DNA from: Acidobacteria bacterium RIFCSPLOWO2_02_FULL_67_21
Lineage (GTDB): Bacteria; Acidobacteriota; Vicinamibacteria; Vicinamibacterales; UBA2999
Length of the DNA: 42,268 nt
NCBI GenBank assembly: GCA_001767195.1
Contig: MEKU01000094.1
Coordinates: 90,712 to 132,979 of the forward strand
Direction: 5' to 3'
Shown one piece after another: positions 1 through 8,406 of the stretch. The position numbers were made by a program, and so were the translations under genes. Positions within the stretch are counted from its first letter, which is position 1, and every line of letters starts with the position of its first letter. A model generated the notes under the pieces. The model was not told where the DNA came from. It did not search any database and worked only from the letters and a program-made list of their open reading frames with translations.

Positions 1-28
1 GCTGCGCCGCCGACAAATGTAGGCCGGC

Positions 29-59
29 TCCGCGTCCGCAAGTGGCCGTCGGACGCGGA
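29..59. repeat. perfect inverted repeat / hairpin near the left edge
   Basis: TCCGCGTCCG at 29-38 pairs perfectly with CGGACGCGGA at 50-59 around an 11-nt loop. No T-tract follows on either strand. It could be a Rho-independent-like end of a gene lying to the left, or a REP-like element. Nothing else is recognisable in bases 1-91. Confidence 0.5.
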
Positions 60-91
60 CCCGGCGACCTGACATAGCATTGTCTACTGCG

Positions 92-1156
92 ATGAAAACC
101 TACCGGATAGCAGTCATTGCCGGCGACGGCATCGGCCAGGAGGTGATTCCTGCCGGAATCGAGGTGCTGAAGGTGGCCGCGTCGCGCGGTGCCTTCGGAT
201 GCGACTTCACGGAGTTCTCCTGGGGCTCGGAGTTCTACCTGCGCACGGGCCGCATGCTCGACGACGACGCCTTTCAACAGGTCATGGCGTTCGACGCCAT
301 CTACTTGGGCGCGATTGGGGACCCGCGTGTGCCGGACCACATCTCAGCACGCGAGCTCATCCTTCCGTTCAGACAGCGCCTGCGGCAGTACGTCAACCTG
401 CGGCCGATGCGGCTCCTGCCGGGGATCGCGTCTCCACTGGCCGGGCGCACGGCGGCCGATATCGACATGGTGTGCGTGCGCGAGAACTCCGAGGGCGAGT
501 ATTGCGGGATGGGAGGACGCCTTCACGTCGGCACGCCCGACGAAATCGCCGAGCAGACCGGTGTGTTCACCCGCCGCGGCATCGAGCGCATCGCGCGCTA
601 CGCCTTCACGCTCGCGCGGTCGCGACCGCGGAAGCTGCTGGCCAGCGCCACCAAATCGAACGCCCTGCACCATGCGATGGTGCTGTGGGACGAGGTGGTG
701 GCGGAGGTGGCCGGGGAGTTTCCGGACGTCACGTTCCGCAAGTATCACGTCGACGCGCTGGCCGCGCGGATGATCACGCATCCGCAGACGCTCGACGTGA
801 TCGTCGCCTCGAATCTGTTTGGCGACATCCTCACCGACATCGGCTCGGCGATCTCCGGCAGCCTCGGCGTCGGCCCGAGCGGCAACATCAACCCCGATCG
901 GACCGCCCCGTCGATGTTCGAGCCGATCCACGGGTCGGCTCCCGATATTGCCGGCAAGGGCATCGCCAACCCGATCGCGGCGATCTGGGCCGGCGCGATG
1001 ATGCTGGATCACCTCGGCGAGCGGAGCGCGCACGACGCCATCCTTCGGACGATCGAGCGGGTCATCGGCGACGAGCGCGTGAGGACGCCGGATCTGGGCG
1101 GCCGGGCGACCACGGCGGAGATGACGAAGGCCGTGACGGGGCTGCTGGCGGCCTGA
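92..1156 (+). CDS. dmlA: tartrate / D-malate dehydrogenase (isocitrate/isopropylmalate dehydrogenase family)
   Basis: A 354-residue NAD-dependent beta-decarboxylating dehydrogenase. The N-terminus has the family's GDGIG start. A VPDHIS segment near residue 75 and YVNLRP near 105 are typical of the tartrate/D-malate branch rather than of LeuB. VRENSEGEY near 130 and the metal-binding SNLFGDILTD near 245 are intact, and GSAPDIAGKGIANP near 285 is the NAD-binding region. Such enzymes oxidise and decarboxylate D-malate or tartrate to pyruvate or related acids using Mn2+ or Mg2+. I chose ATG at 92; a TTG four codons upstream (80) is the alternative, and neither has a clear ribosome-binding site. 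The gene is convergent with the kinase that ends 13 bp away. Substrate preference cannot be read from sequence alone, and 3-isopropylmalate remains possible. Confidence 0.85.
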   Translation: MKTYRIAVIAGDGIGQEVIPAGIEVLKVAASRGAFGCDFTEFSWGSEFYLRTGRMLDDDAFQQVMAFDAIYLGAIGDPRVPDHISARELILPFRQRLRQYVNLRPMRLLPGIASPLAGRTAADIDMVCVRENSEGEYCGMGGRLHVGTPDEIAEQTGVFTRRGIERIARYAFTLARSRPRKLLASATKSNALHHAMVLWDEVVAEVAGEFPDVTFRKYHVDALAARMITHPQTLDVIVASNLFGDILTDIGSAISGSLGVGPSGNINPDRTAPSMFEPIHGSAPDIAGKGIANPIAAIWAGAMMLDHLGERSAHDAILRTIERVIGDERVRTPDLGGRATTAEMTKAVTGLLAA

Positions 1157-1169
1157 ACCGCCGGCGCCT

Positions 1170-3527
1170 TCACCCGTCGAGCATCTTGCGGACTTTTCGC
1201 GTCAGCTCATCCCGCGTATAGGGCTTGGCAAGAAACGCCGCAGTATTCTCCAACACGCCGCGGCGCAGGATCACGTCGTCGGTGTAGCCAGAAGCGTAGA
1301 GAACCCTCAGCCCGGGGCTCACTTCGTGCAGGCGCGCCGCCAGCTCGGACCCGATCATGCCCGGCATGATCACGTCGGTCAGCAGCAGGTCGATCGCCCC
1401 GTCGGTCCGCCCGGCCATCAGGAGCGCCTCGTCCCCGTTTCCGGCCTCCAGCACCGTGTAGCCGGCCGAGACGAGAAACCGCCGTGCGAGGCGGCGCACC
1501 GCCGAGTCGTCTTCGACCAGGAGGATCGTTTCGCCGCGACCGGCCACCACCGTTCTATCGACGACGGGGCGTGGCGGAGCAGGGGCGACGTCGGTCCGCG
1601 GCAGATAGATCTTGAACGTCGTGCCCCGGCCAGGCTCGCTGTACGCCCAGATGCTGCCCCCGCTCTGCTTCACGATCCCGTAGACCGTCGCCAGCCCGAG
1701 CCCCGTGCCTTCTCCCGATTCCTTGGTGGTGAAGAAAGGCTCGAAGATCCGCATCCGGGTCGCCTCATCCATGCCTACGCCGGTGTCGGTGACCGCCAGC
1801 ATGACATACGGGCCGGGCTGGACGGATGGGTGCGACACCGCGGCGATCTCGTCCATCTCGATGTCGCAGGTCTCGATGACGAGAGCGCCTCCCTGGGGCA
1901 TGGCGTCTCTCGCATTGACCGCCAGATTCATGACGATCTGTTCCAACTGCGTCCGGTCGGCTCTGACGCCGCCCAGCCCGCCGGCGAGCGCGCACCTGAG
2001 CTCGATGTGCTCACCAATCAGCCGGCGGAGCATGTCTGAAATGCCGACCACGATGGCGTTCAGGTCCAGGACCTCGGATGTCAGGATCTGGCGGCGGCTG
2101 AACGCCAGGAGTTGTCGCGTCAGGGCGGCCGCCCGCTCCCCGGCCGCGCGGATCTCGACGAGATCCTCGTGCAGCGGGTCTTCGGGCCTGAGGTGATTCA
2201 GCGCGAGATCGGCCGTCCCATTGATCACCGTGAGCAGGTTGTTGAAGTCGTGGGCGACGCCCCCGGCGAGCCGGCCGATGCTCTCCATCTTCTGGGCCTG
2301 CAGGGACTGTGCCTGCAGTGACACGTACTCGGTGATGTCGATGTCTGAGCCGCACAGCTTGACGGGAGTGACATCCTCGTCGCGCACTGCCGTATAGCGC
2401 GTCAGCACGTGTCGATACGACCCGTCTTTATGACGAACCCGGTACTTCAGCTCACAGTCAGACGCCGCGCCGCTCAGCAACGCCTCCAGAGCCCGACGTA
2501 AGATCGCGTCGTCGTCGGGGTGCACGTGGCTGCGCCACTCATGGAAGTCGTCGACAATCTCGTGGTCGGCGTAGCCGTTCTGCCGCTTCCACTCGGGAGA
2601 GACGACGATCTGATTCGTGCGGAGGTCGCGCTCCCACAGGCCGACCTTGCCGGCCTCCACGGCCCGTTTCAATCGATCCCGCGCTTCCAGCAGGTCCGTT
2701 TCGACTTTCCGCCGGACGGTCACGTCGCGGACCGATGCGAGCACGATCGGGGCGTCGCCGGCACTATCGTAATTGAGGCTGATTTCGCACGGGAACTCCG
2801 TGCCGTCCTTTCGGCGGGCCCACAACTCCAGGCATTCGCTCATCGCCCGCGCGCGCGGGTCCTCGAGATAATCCGCGGAGTAACGCCGGTAGCGCTCGTG
2901 ATACCGCGGGGGCATCAGGTCCTCAATCACCAGCGTGAGCAACTCGTCTCCCGTATATCCAAAGAGACGGACGGCCTGGGCGTTGCCACGAAGGGTCCGA
3001 CCGGCACGATCGAATATCAGCATCGCATCGGGTGCTGATTCCAGCAGCCGCTCGTAGATCCGCTCGTTGGCCCGGCTGGCGGCCTCGGCCTCGACGCGCG
3101 CGGTAACGTCGGTGACGAAGCCCTCGAGATACAGGAGCGTGCCCTCCGCGGAATACACGCCCCGGCCGCGCTCCCACACCCAGCGCGTCCCGCCGGTCTT
3201 CGTGCGAATCCGGTATTCGCACTCGTAGGACCGCCGAGCCTCCAAGGCTGCCTGCACGTGCTGCCACACCCTCGGGGCGTCCTCCGGCACGATTTCCTTA
3301 CCGCACGAGGTCGTGCGCGTCACCAGGTATTCATCGACGGCATAGCCCGTGATCGCCGTCACGCCTGCGCTGATGAAGGTGGGGGTGTAGTCGGGGTCGT
3401 TCCGGACGCGGTAGACGTACCCGGGCAGATCCGCCAGCAGGCTCTCCGGCAGCAGGGAGCGCCGCGGCGGTTTGCTCGCCCCTTTTCGGGTGGTGCGGCG
3501 TCGATCAACCCTTTTCGAGCTGCCCAT
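1170..3527 (-). CDS. PAS-rich hybrid sensor histidine kinase with C-terminal receiver
   Basis: 785 residues with no obvious membrane segment, so probably a cytoplasmic sensor. Three PAS/PAC modules occupy roughly residues 25-145, 150-275 and 285-405; the second begins with the typical LLESAPDAMLIFD pattern. A HisKA domain follows with the phospho-acceptor in GGVAHDFNN (His426). The HATPase has its N box near NARDAM and a G box GEGTGLGLA. The C-terminal receiver has Asp718 in LLTDVIMPG and a conserved Lys in FLAKPY. Fusing the receiver suggests intramolecular phosphotransfer before an external partner is reached; no output domain or partner regulator lies beside it. The start ATG has GGGAG directly upstream with almost no spacing. 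It is divergent from the E1 gene and convergent with the dehydrogenase. The signal is unknown. Confidence 0.9.
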   Translation of the reverse strand: MGSSKRVDRRRTTRKGASKPPRRSLLPESLLADLPGYVYRVRNDPDYTPTFISAGVTAITGYAVDEYLVTRTTSCGKEIVPEDAPRVWQHVQAALEARRSYECEYRIRTKTGGTRWVWERGRGVYSAEGTLLYLEGFVTDVTARVEAEAASRANERIYERLLESAPDAMLIFDRAGRTLRGNAQAVRLFGYTGDELLTLVIEDLMPPRYHERYRRYSADYLEDPRARAMSECLELWARRKDGTEFPCEISLNYDSAGDAPIVLASVRDVTVRRKVETDLLEARDRLKRAVEAGKVGLWERDLRTNQIVVSPEWKRQNGYADHEIVDDFHEWRSHVHPDDDAILRRALEALLSGAASDCELKYRVRHKDGSYRHVLTRYTAVRDEDVTPVKLCGSDIDITEYVSLQAQSLQAQKMESIGRLAGGVAHDFNNLLTVINGTADLALNHLRPEDPLHEDLVEIRAAGERAAALTRQLLAFSRRQILTSEVLDLNAIVVGISDMLRRLIGEHIELRCALAGGLGGVRADRTQLEQIVMNLAVNARDAMPQGGALVIETCDIEMDEIAAVSHPSVQPGPYVMLAVTDTGVGMDEATRMRIFEPFFTTKESGEGTGLGLATVYGIVKQSGGSIWAYSEPGRGTTFKIYLPRTDVAPAPPRPVVDRTVVAGRGETILLVEDDSAVRRLARRFLVSAGYTVLEAGNGDEALLMAGRTDGAIDLLLTDVIMPGMIGSELAARLHEVSPGLRVLYASGYTDDVILRRGVLENTAAFLAKPYTRDELTRKVRKMLDG

Positions 3528-3579
3528 CTCCCTTCGTCTTCTGCCCGGGCAGAGCGGCCTACATTACCATGTCTGCCTG

Positions 3580-6069
3580 ATGGCTTTATCGGCCGGCGCC
3601 GCGTCGAGCGCAGGCGTCAGCGGCCGCCTGGCCGCCTTCGTCCTCGAGCGATTTCCGTTCGCATTGAGTGTCGTGCGCGAGGTCCTCGACGCGTGCGGCG
3701 CCGGCCGTCTGCTCGATCGCGATGCCGCCAAGCTCGAGTCGCTCCGCGTCAGCCTTCGGCGGGAGCTGCGCCGCGCGCTCGAAGCGGTGGATCTCACCGA
3801 CGTTGAGGAGACGACGCCTGGTGTCGATGGCAGGGTCCGGGCGGAAGCGGCGCAGAAGGAGCTGCTCGACGCGTGCGACGGGTTCCTCGCCCGGGAGGCG
3901 ATTGCCGCCTCGTTCACGCCCGATGAACGGCGCGAGATGCTGACCGGCATGATCCTGACCCGGGCGGTCGACAACCGGCTGAAGCGGTTCTTCACCAGCG
4001 GCGAGATCCAGTATGCGGGCACGCCGTTCCAGGGCAAGGGCTTTCGCTCGCTCGGCCAGGAGGCCATCTACGCGGCTGCCCTGCGCCTGCATCGCGGCGT
4101 CCGGTACCGGCACCCCGAGCACGGCTGGCAAGGAGACGTCGTCGGACCGATCATCCGCGACCTCGGCGTGGCGCTGGCGATGAGACCGGAGCCCGAGACC
4201 ATCCGGCTCGTGCTGAACGCCCAGATGGGGAAGCAGGGTCCGCCGATGGAGGGGAAAGACCTCCACTTCGGAGACTTCAACCGGGGCATTCTGCCGGCGG
4301 CCGCCCCGCTCACGATCAGCACGCTGACGATCGCCGGCCTTGCGATGGCGTTTGCCCGTCAGCGCGCTCCGCGCGTGGCCGTCTCGTTCATCGGCGAAGG
4401 AGGATCGTCGCTCGGGGAATGGCACGAGGCGATCAACCTCTGCGCGGCCCACCGGCTGCCCGCCGTCTTCTGCCTCGAGAACAACCAGACGGCGCTCTCG
4501 ACGCCGCTCGGCGAGCAGTCGGCCGTACGCGTGTTTGCGGACAAGGCGGCCGGATACGGGATTCCCGGTATCACGATCGACGGCACGGATCCGGAGGCTG
4601 TCGCGGCGGCGTTTACGTGGGCGGCCGACCGCGCGCGCGACGGCGCCGGCCCGGCACTCATCGAGGTCGTCTCCATGCGCATGTGCGGGCATGCGCACCA
4701 TGACGACATGCTGTATCTCGGCAAAGAGCCGCCCGAGGCCTGGACGTATCCCGAGCTCGCGCCGGCGCACGCGTACGCCGACCGCGAGCAGTATGGTCTC
4801 TGGATGAAGAAGGATCCGATTGCCACCTACGCCCGCACGCTCGAGGACGAGGGCCTGATCGGCCCGGGCGATCTCGAGCGGTTTCAGCAGGATGCCGAGA
4901 CGATGGTCGAGGCTGAAGCCCGGGCGGTCGTGGACACGCCATGGCCTGACGCCGCCTCGGCCGCGACCGGCGTGTGTGCGTCCGAGCCGCCGCGCCAGCG
5001 ACGTGAGCCGCTCGACCCGGGGGAGCGGCTGCACATCGACCTCGCCCCCGGGCTTCCCGACGTGGAGCCGGCGCCGCCCTTCGACCCCCGCGGCAGCACG
5101 TTTCTCGATGCGATTGCCATGGGGATTCGGGATGCGCTGCAGTCGGATCCGCGGGTGTTCGTGTACGGCGAAGATGTTGGCGGCCGCTACGGCAATGCGT
5201 TCCTGCTCCTCCGGCCACTCCTGTCGGAGTTCGGCGACCGGATCGTCAACTCCCCGCTCTCCGAAGCAGGCGTGCTTGGCGTCTCGGTCGGCGCGGCGCT
5301 CGCCGGGCTGCGGCCGATCGGCGAGATGCAGTTCAACGACTTCGTGGCCACCGGGTTCAATCAGCTGGTCAACAACGCCGCAAAGATCCGCTATCGCTGG
5401 GGCGCATCGGTGCCCATGGTCGTGCGGATGCCGTGGGGCGGCCGGCGGCACGCCGGTCCGTATCACAGCCAGAACACCGAGCCCTGGTTCTACCGCACGC
5501 CCGGGCTGAAGATTGTCGTGCCCTCGACGCCGCACGACGCGCGGGCGCTCATGGCGGCGGCGGTTGCCGACCCCGACCCGGTGCTCTATTACGAGCACAT
5601 CGCGCTCTACCGCGACCCTTCCATCAAGCAGCGGCTGACGGAGGAACCGCCGGAGCCGCTGGCGATTGGACGGGCGGCGCTGAGGCGGGCCGGCGACGAT
5701 CTCGCTATCATCTCCTACGGCGCGTACGTGCACGTGGCGCTCTCGGCGGCCGAACGGCTCGCCGCTGACGGGATCGACGCGAGCGTGCTGGATCTGCGCT
5801 CGCTCGCGCCGCTCGACCGCGGCACGGTGCTGCAGGTGGCGCGGCACTGCGGGCGGGTGCTGATCGTGCACGAGGATTCCCGGACGGGCGGGATCGGCGA
5901 GAGTCTCGCCGCGATCGTTCAGGAAGAGGCGTTCGAGTCGCTCGACGCGCCGGTGCGCATCGTCGCGGCGCTCGACACGCCGGTCCCGTATTCGCCGCCG
6001 CTGGAGGAGTACTTTCTGCCGTCAGAGGCCGACATCGACCGTGCCGCGCGCCTGCTGATGGCGTACTGA
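3580..6069 (+). CDS. 2-oxoacid dehydrogenase E1, fused alpha and beta subunits
   Basis: 829 residues carrying both halves of a thiamine-diphosphate E1 that is usually encoded by two genes. Residues about 125-400 are the alpha part: the TPP/Mg motif begins GEGGSS at 272 and ends NN at 301-302, and a GHAHHDD-like segment follows. Residues about 505-829 are the beta part (VYGEDVGG, EAGVLGVSVGAALAG, HSQNTEPWF). About 110 residues before the alpha domain match nothing I recognise. It decarboxylates a 2-oxoacid and passes the acyl group to lipoyl-E2. Branched-chain 2-oxoacids or pyruvate are the likely substrates. The E2/E3/LipB operon lies 11-14 kb away on the other strand and probably supplies its partners. 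ATG 3580 was preferred over an upstream in-frame start (3472) that would run back into the divergent kinase. The next gene, for an FHA protein, begins 14 bp after the stop. Confidence 0.9.
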   Translation: MALSAGAASSAGVSGRLAAFVLERFPFALSVVREVLDACGAGRLLDRDAAKLESLRVSLRRELRRALEAVDLTDVEETTPGVDGRVRAEAAQKELLDACDGFLAREAIAASFTPDERREMLTGMILTRAVDNRLKRFFTSGEIQYAGTPFQGKGFRSLGQEAIYAAALRLHRGVRYRHPEHGWQGDVVGPIIRDLGVALAMRPEPETIRLVLNAQMGKQGPPMEGKDLHFGDFNRGILPAAAPLTISTLTIAGLAMAFARQRAPRVAVSFIGEGGSSLGEWHEAINLCAAHRLPAVFCLENNQTALSTPLGEQSAVRVFADKAAGYGIPGITIDGTDPEAVAAAFTWAADRARDGAGPALIEVVSMRMCGHAHHDDMLYLGKEPPEAWTYPELAPAHAYADREQYGLWMKKDPIATYARTLEDEGLIGPGDLERFQQDAETMVEAEARAVVDTPWPDAASAATGVCASEPPRQRREPLDPGERLHIDLAPGLPDVEPAPPFDPRGSTFLDAIAMGIRDALQSDPRVFVYGEDVGGRYGNAFLLLRPLLSEFGDRIVNSPLSEAGVLGVSVGAALAGLRPIGEMQFNDFVATGFNQLVNNAAKIRYRWGASVPMVVRMPWGGRRHAGPYHSQNTEPWFYRTPGLKIVVPSTPHDARALMAAAVADPDPVLYYEHIALYRDPSIKQRLTEEPPEPLAIGRAALRRAGDDLAIISYGAYVHVALSAAERLAADGIDASVLDLRSLAPLDRGTVLQVARHCGRVLIVHEDSRTGGIGESLAAIVQEEAFESLDAPVRIVAALDTPVPYSPPLEEYFLPSEADIDRAARLLMAY

Positions 6070-6083
6070 GGACACCCGACTCT

Positions 6084-6383
6084 ATGTGGATACTGCGAAC
6101 GGTGGACGAGGCTCAACCCGAGAAGACCTTCCGGATTCTCCCGGGCGGCGTGCGGACGATCGGCCGCGCCACCGGCGCCGACTTCATCGTCGACGCGCCG
6201 CTCGTCTCGCGCGTCCACTGCCGGCTGACCGCGCGTCCCGATGGCGGCCTGGAAGTCAAGGATCTCGACAGCACGAACGGGACGTTCATCAACGGCAACC
6301 GCGTCGAGGCGGGCGTGCTCTCCTCCGGCGACCGGCTGGGCGTGGGCCGCGTGGAGCTGGTGGCGCTGCGCGATGCGGACTGA
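6084..6383 (+). CDS. small FHA-domain protein
   Basis: 99 residues consisting of essentially one forkhead-associated domain, which binds phosphothreonine peptides. The diagnostic residues are visible: IGR near 29, SRVHC near 46 and STNGTFING near 67. It lacks any catalytic or membrane segment, so it would act as a phospho-reader or scaffold. It starts 14 bp after the E1 fusion gene and is probably co-transcribed with it, which hints at phosphorylation-dependent control of that enzyme, though this is inference. The only Ser/Thr-kinase-like gene in the window (10.0-10.9 kb) looks inactive, so the phosphorylating partner is probably elsewhere. Confidence 0.85.
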   Translation: MWILRTVDEAQPEKTFRILPGGVRTIGRATGADFIVDAPLVSRVHCRLTARPDGGLEVKDLDSTNGTFINGNRVEAGVLSSGDRLGVGRVELVALRDAD

Positions 6384-6433
6384 TCGCTCCCAAGAACACA
6401 AAGACGGAATGGCCACGAAGGGCACAAAGGGAT

Positions 6434-6650
6434 TCAGCGAACCGTCTTCATCAAAGAAGCTTTGACTGGCGCCGGCACGTCGATAGCGACGAAGCGCTCC
6501 GCCGAAAATAAATAGTCCTCACCGCTCTCGTCGATGATTCGAAGATCCCGTCGCGCTCAGCCTTCGGATCAGGCAAGACCCGGTAGATCTTGTTACGTTC
6601 GAGGGATGCCTCGTAACCGTCGTTCCGGACGCAGAACCACCGAGAGACGT
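6434..6650 (-). pseudogene. frameshifted remnant of a small hypothetical protein
   Basis: On the minus strand one frame reads WFCVRNDGYEASLERNKIY and continues to KAERDG. The coherent sequence then resumes in another frame (LRIIDESGEDYLFSAERF) and ends at a stop at 6434-6436. Joining the two frames gives about 70 residues that look like a small uncharacterised protein I recall from high-GC bacteria. A single-base loss near 6537 would explain the break. No start codon is visible, and the 5' part lies under the 3' end of the DUF5615 gene. Upstream at 6384-6433 there is only a degenerate CACAAAGG-type repeat. The family assignment is from memory and weak; the frame break itself is directly visible. 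Confidence 0.45.
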
Positions 6651-6910
6651 TGGTTCACGGAGTCGGCACGTTCATCAGCCAGTCGAAAGATGATGACGCT
6701 TGGTTTGTCCACTATGCCACGCGCAAGAAGCTCGCCGAAGTCGAGGTCGAATGTCAGAACAATTCGGGAATCCGCGCGGGCGCGTTCGATGAGATCGGAA
6801 TCAGTGGCGCGCTGGAGTCCCAGAGTTCGGACGTGAACCGCATCGTGGCCAAGCTGCTGCAGGAACTCAACGGTCCTGGGCGAGATACCACCATCCGCCA
6901 GAAACCGCAT
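6593..6910 (-). CDS. DUF5615 PIN-like protein, putative toxin
   Basis: 105 residues. It begins MRFLADGGISPRTV and contains GHDAVHV and the TFDLDFGELL motif, which match DUF5615, a compact PIN-like fold normally paired with DUF433 proteins. Acidic residues typical of PIN nucleases are kept at D6 (in FLAD) and in the central LTFDLDFGE. The usual N-terminal FLxDENL is changed to FLADGG, which may weaken metal binding. Its ATG lies three bases beyond the stop of the DUF433 gene, so the two form a two-gene operon. By family precedent it would be an RNase-type toxin neutralised by the partner, but this has not been shown for most members. Confidence 0.75.
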   Translation of the reverse strand: MRFLADGGISPRTVEFLQQLGHDAVHVRTLGLQRATDSDLIERARADSRIVLTFDLDFGELLARGIVDKPSVIIFRLADERADSVNQRLSVVLRPERRLRGIPRT

Positions 6911-6913
6911 CGG

Positions 6914-7144
6914 TCAGGCGCGCAATGGATGAAGTTCATCCTGCGCGAGGGCAGCGGCATAGGCGAGTGCCTGGCGAATGTCTTCCTCTTCGAGGTCCGG
7001 CAACTCCTCGATGATCCGGGTCGTCGTCATGCCGTTGGCAACGAGGTTGACAACGTGGGCCACTGAGATACGAAGACCGCGGATGGTGGCTCGCCCGGCC
7101 AGGACATCCGGGTTCTGCGTGATGCGATCGAAGGTGTTCGGCAT
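6914..7144 (-). CDS. DUF433 protein, putative antitoxin
   Basis: 76 residues from ATG 7144, preceded by AAGG at good spacing; an upstream ATG at 7168 has no ribosome-binding site. The RITQNPDVLAGRATIRGLRISV opening with a short C-terminal helical part (ELPDLEEEDIRQALAYAA) is the DUF433 signature, a small winged/HTH-like fold. It precedes the DUF5615 gene by three bases in the same operon, the standard arrangement for this putative toxin-antitoxin pair. DUF433 proteins are thought to be DNA-binding antitoxins. The pair sits in an AT-richer patch with gene remnants, consistent with horizontal acquisition. Confidence 0.8.
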   Translation of the reverse strand: MPNTFDRITQNPDVLAGRATIRGLRISVAHVVNLVANGMTTTRIIEELPDLEEEDIRQALAYAAALAQDELHPLRA

Positions 7145-7279
7145 AGCGAACCTTGAGTTAGCTCCCATTCTACCGTGCTGGCATCTGAAGATGAGGCTCC
7201 CAGTCGAACAGACTGATTGCGAAGCAGTTTAGGTTGGTGCGGAAGTGGGGGATACGACACGGCCAGTATTGGCCAGTAG

Positions 7280-7874
7280 TCCCCCGTTCGTTCCTGTTCG
7301 ATTTATCAACTGCGCTCCGCATTAGATCATTTGGTCTATCAGTTGGTGTTACTGAACGGGAATGAGTCGAAGTTGCGCAGCCGACGGCTTCAGTTCCCGA
7401 TCTTCGATACAAGCGAAGGATATGAAGCAAAAGCGGCAGGCATGATTGACGGTGTATCACGGCAAGCAGTCGAACTCATCGCAGCAGAGCAGCCGTATGT
7501 GCGACGGCCGGACAATCCGAGGAATGATCCTTTGTCGGTTCTCCAAGACCTCAACAACACCGATAAACACAGAATGCTGCCGGTGACTGTTATTGGACTT
7601 GGCATTGCGCGAGCCGATGACAGCAAGGGTCGGTGCCACAACCACTTGGGAGAGCGGGTACACTCGCGTGAAGGCCGCGAAGATGGCGTCCATTCATGTG
7701 CCATCGAATCTGTCGTCGGACTCGGAGTGTCAGGATTTGTGGGCGAATATCGCCCGTGCGGGCATGGACATGGATAACTTCAGCGATGACTGGAACGACG
7801 TGATCCTTGATAGTGCAACGTTCCTCATCGAGAAGGGCTGCGTTCAGAGCGCGCGCCGCTCTCAGATGAACTAG
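7280..7874 (+). pseudogene. decayed hypothetical gene (LRSALDHLVYQL-type), frameshifted
   Basis: An open frame without a credible start begins after a stop at 7277-7279. It contains YQLRSALDHLVYQLVLLNG, FPIFDTSEGY and LNNTDKHRM, the core of an uncharacterised family (about 200 residues or more) seen in soil bacteria. After about residue 105 the sequence stops looking protein-like, while another frame (7593-7874) stays open to a stop at 7872-7874. The N-terminal third of the expected protein is missing. Codon usage is less GC-biased than in the neighbours. I read this as a frameshifted, 5'-truncated remnant; two small intact genes cannot be fully excluded. Bases 7169-7279 hold no feature that I can support. 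Confidence 0.5.
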
Positions 7875-7940
7875 CCACGGGCGCTGCCCTTGATATCCCG
7901 TTAAATGCGCGAGGCCAGGAAGGGCAGCGCCCTTGGCTAG
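7871..7940. repeat. long inverted repeat between convergent genes
   Basis: A 21-bp arm at 7871-7891 (CTAGCCACGGGCGCTGCCC + TT) pairs with 7920-7940 with one mismatch, around a 28-nt loop. There is no clear T-tract. It separates the decayed gene from the convergent RES gene and may act as a bidirectional terminator, or be a remnant of a small mobile palindrome. Confidence 0.7.
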
Positions 7941-7941
7941 T

Positions 7942-8406
7942 TTAGGCAAGGAACCGGGAGTCATACGAGAACGGCTCCGGAGGATAGACCCGTACGCGTC
8001 TGAAGTCGGGATGGTCAGGGTTCAGCAGCCAGTTGAATTCGTCCGGCGCGAGGGCCGACGGCACCAGGAGTATCGCCTCGCGCCTTCTCCGAACGAAGCG
8101 ATCGCCAATAGCAGCCAGCTCCGCCAGGGCGGGTGTCTGGCGCCATGTCGCCGGCAGCTTGGCAGCTGCGACATGAACACGTGACACATCGTCCGGAACG
8201 TCTGCGGCCGCGACGACAAGGTCCGGCGGCGGGTCGTCACGGTCGAGATGGACGAAGTACTCGACCATTGCCAGCGACAGATGCTCCGAGGCGTACGCAA
8301 GGCGAACCCCTGGACTCGACCACCGGCCGCCATAGCGGTGCGCGCCTTCGCCGTCGAACGGCGTCTTCGCGAAGCGTTTTCGCAGAATTCGATAGACCCG
8401 GATCAA
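7942..8406 (-). CDS. RES-domain toxin (NAD+-degrading type)
   Basis: 154 residues from TTG 8406. The opening RVYRILRKRF supplies the conserved Arg. The GEGAHRYGGRWSSPG loop, the YAS motif and the Glu of MVEYF complete the RES active-site pattern. Studied RES toxins (ParT, MbcT) degrade or ADP-ribosylate using NAD+. The TTG start overlaps the antitoxin stop by 4 nt (TTGA), giving translational coupling. A longer in-frame extension upstream would add about 40 Arg-rich residues unlike the family, so I rejected it. Length is normal for the family and all key residues are present, so it is probably functional. Confidence 0.85.
   Translation of the reverse strand: MIRVYRILRKRFAKTPFDGEGAHRYGGRWSSPGVRLAYASEHLSLAMVEYFVHLDRDDPPPDLVVAAADVPDDVSRVHVAAAKLPATWRQTPALAELAAIGDRFVRRRREAILLVPSALAPDEFNWLLNPDHPDFRRVRVYPPEPFSYDSRFLA

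Noticed and set aside
3586-5871. Long open frame (over 700 codons) on the minus strand opposite the E1 fusion gene
   Set aside because: Its translation is Arg/His/Ala-rich with no domain. It is an artefact of high GC opposite a gene with clear catalytic motifs.
6384-6433. A coding continuation after the FHA gene
   Set aside because: The sequence is a degenerate CACAAAGG-type repeat without a start codon or family signal.
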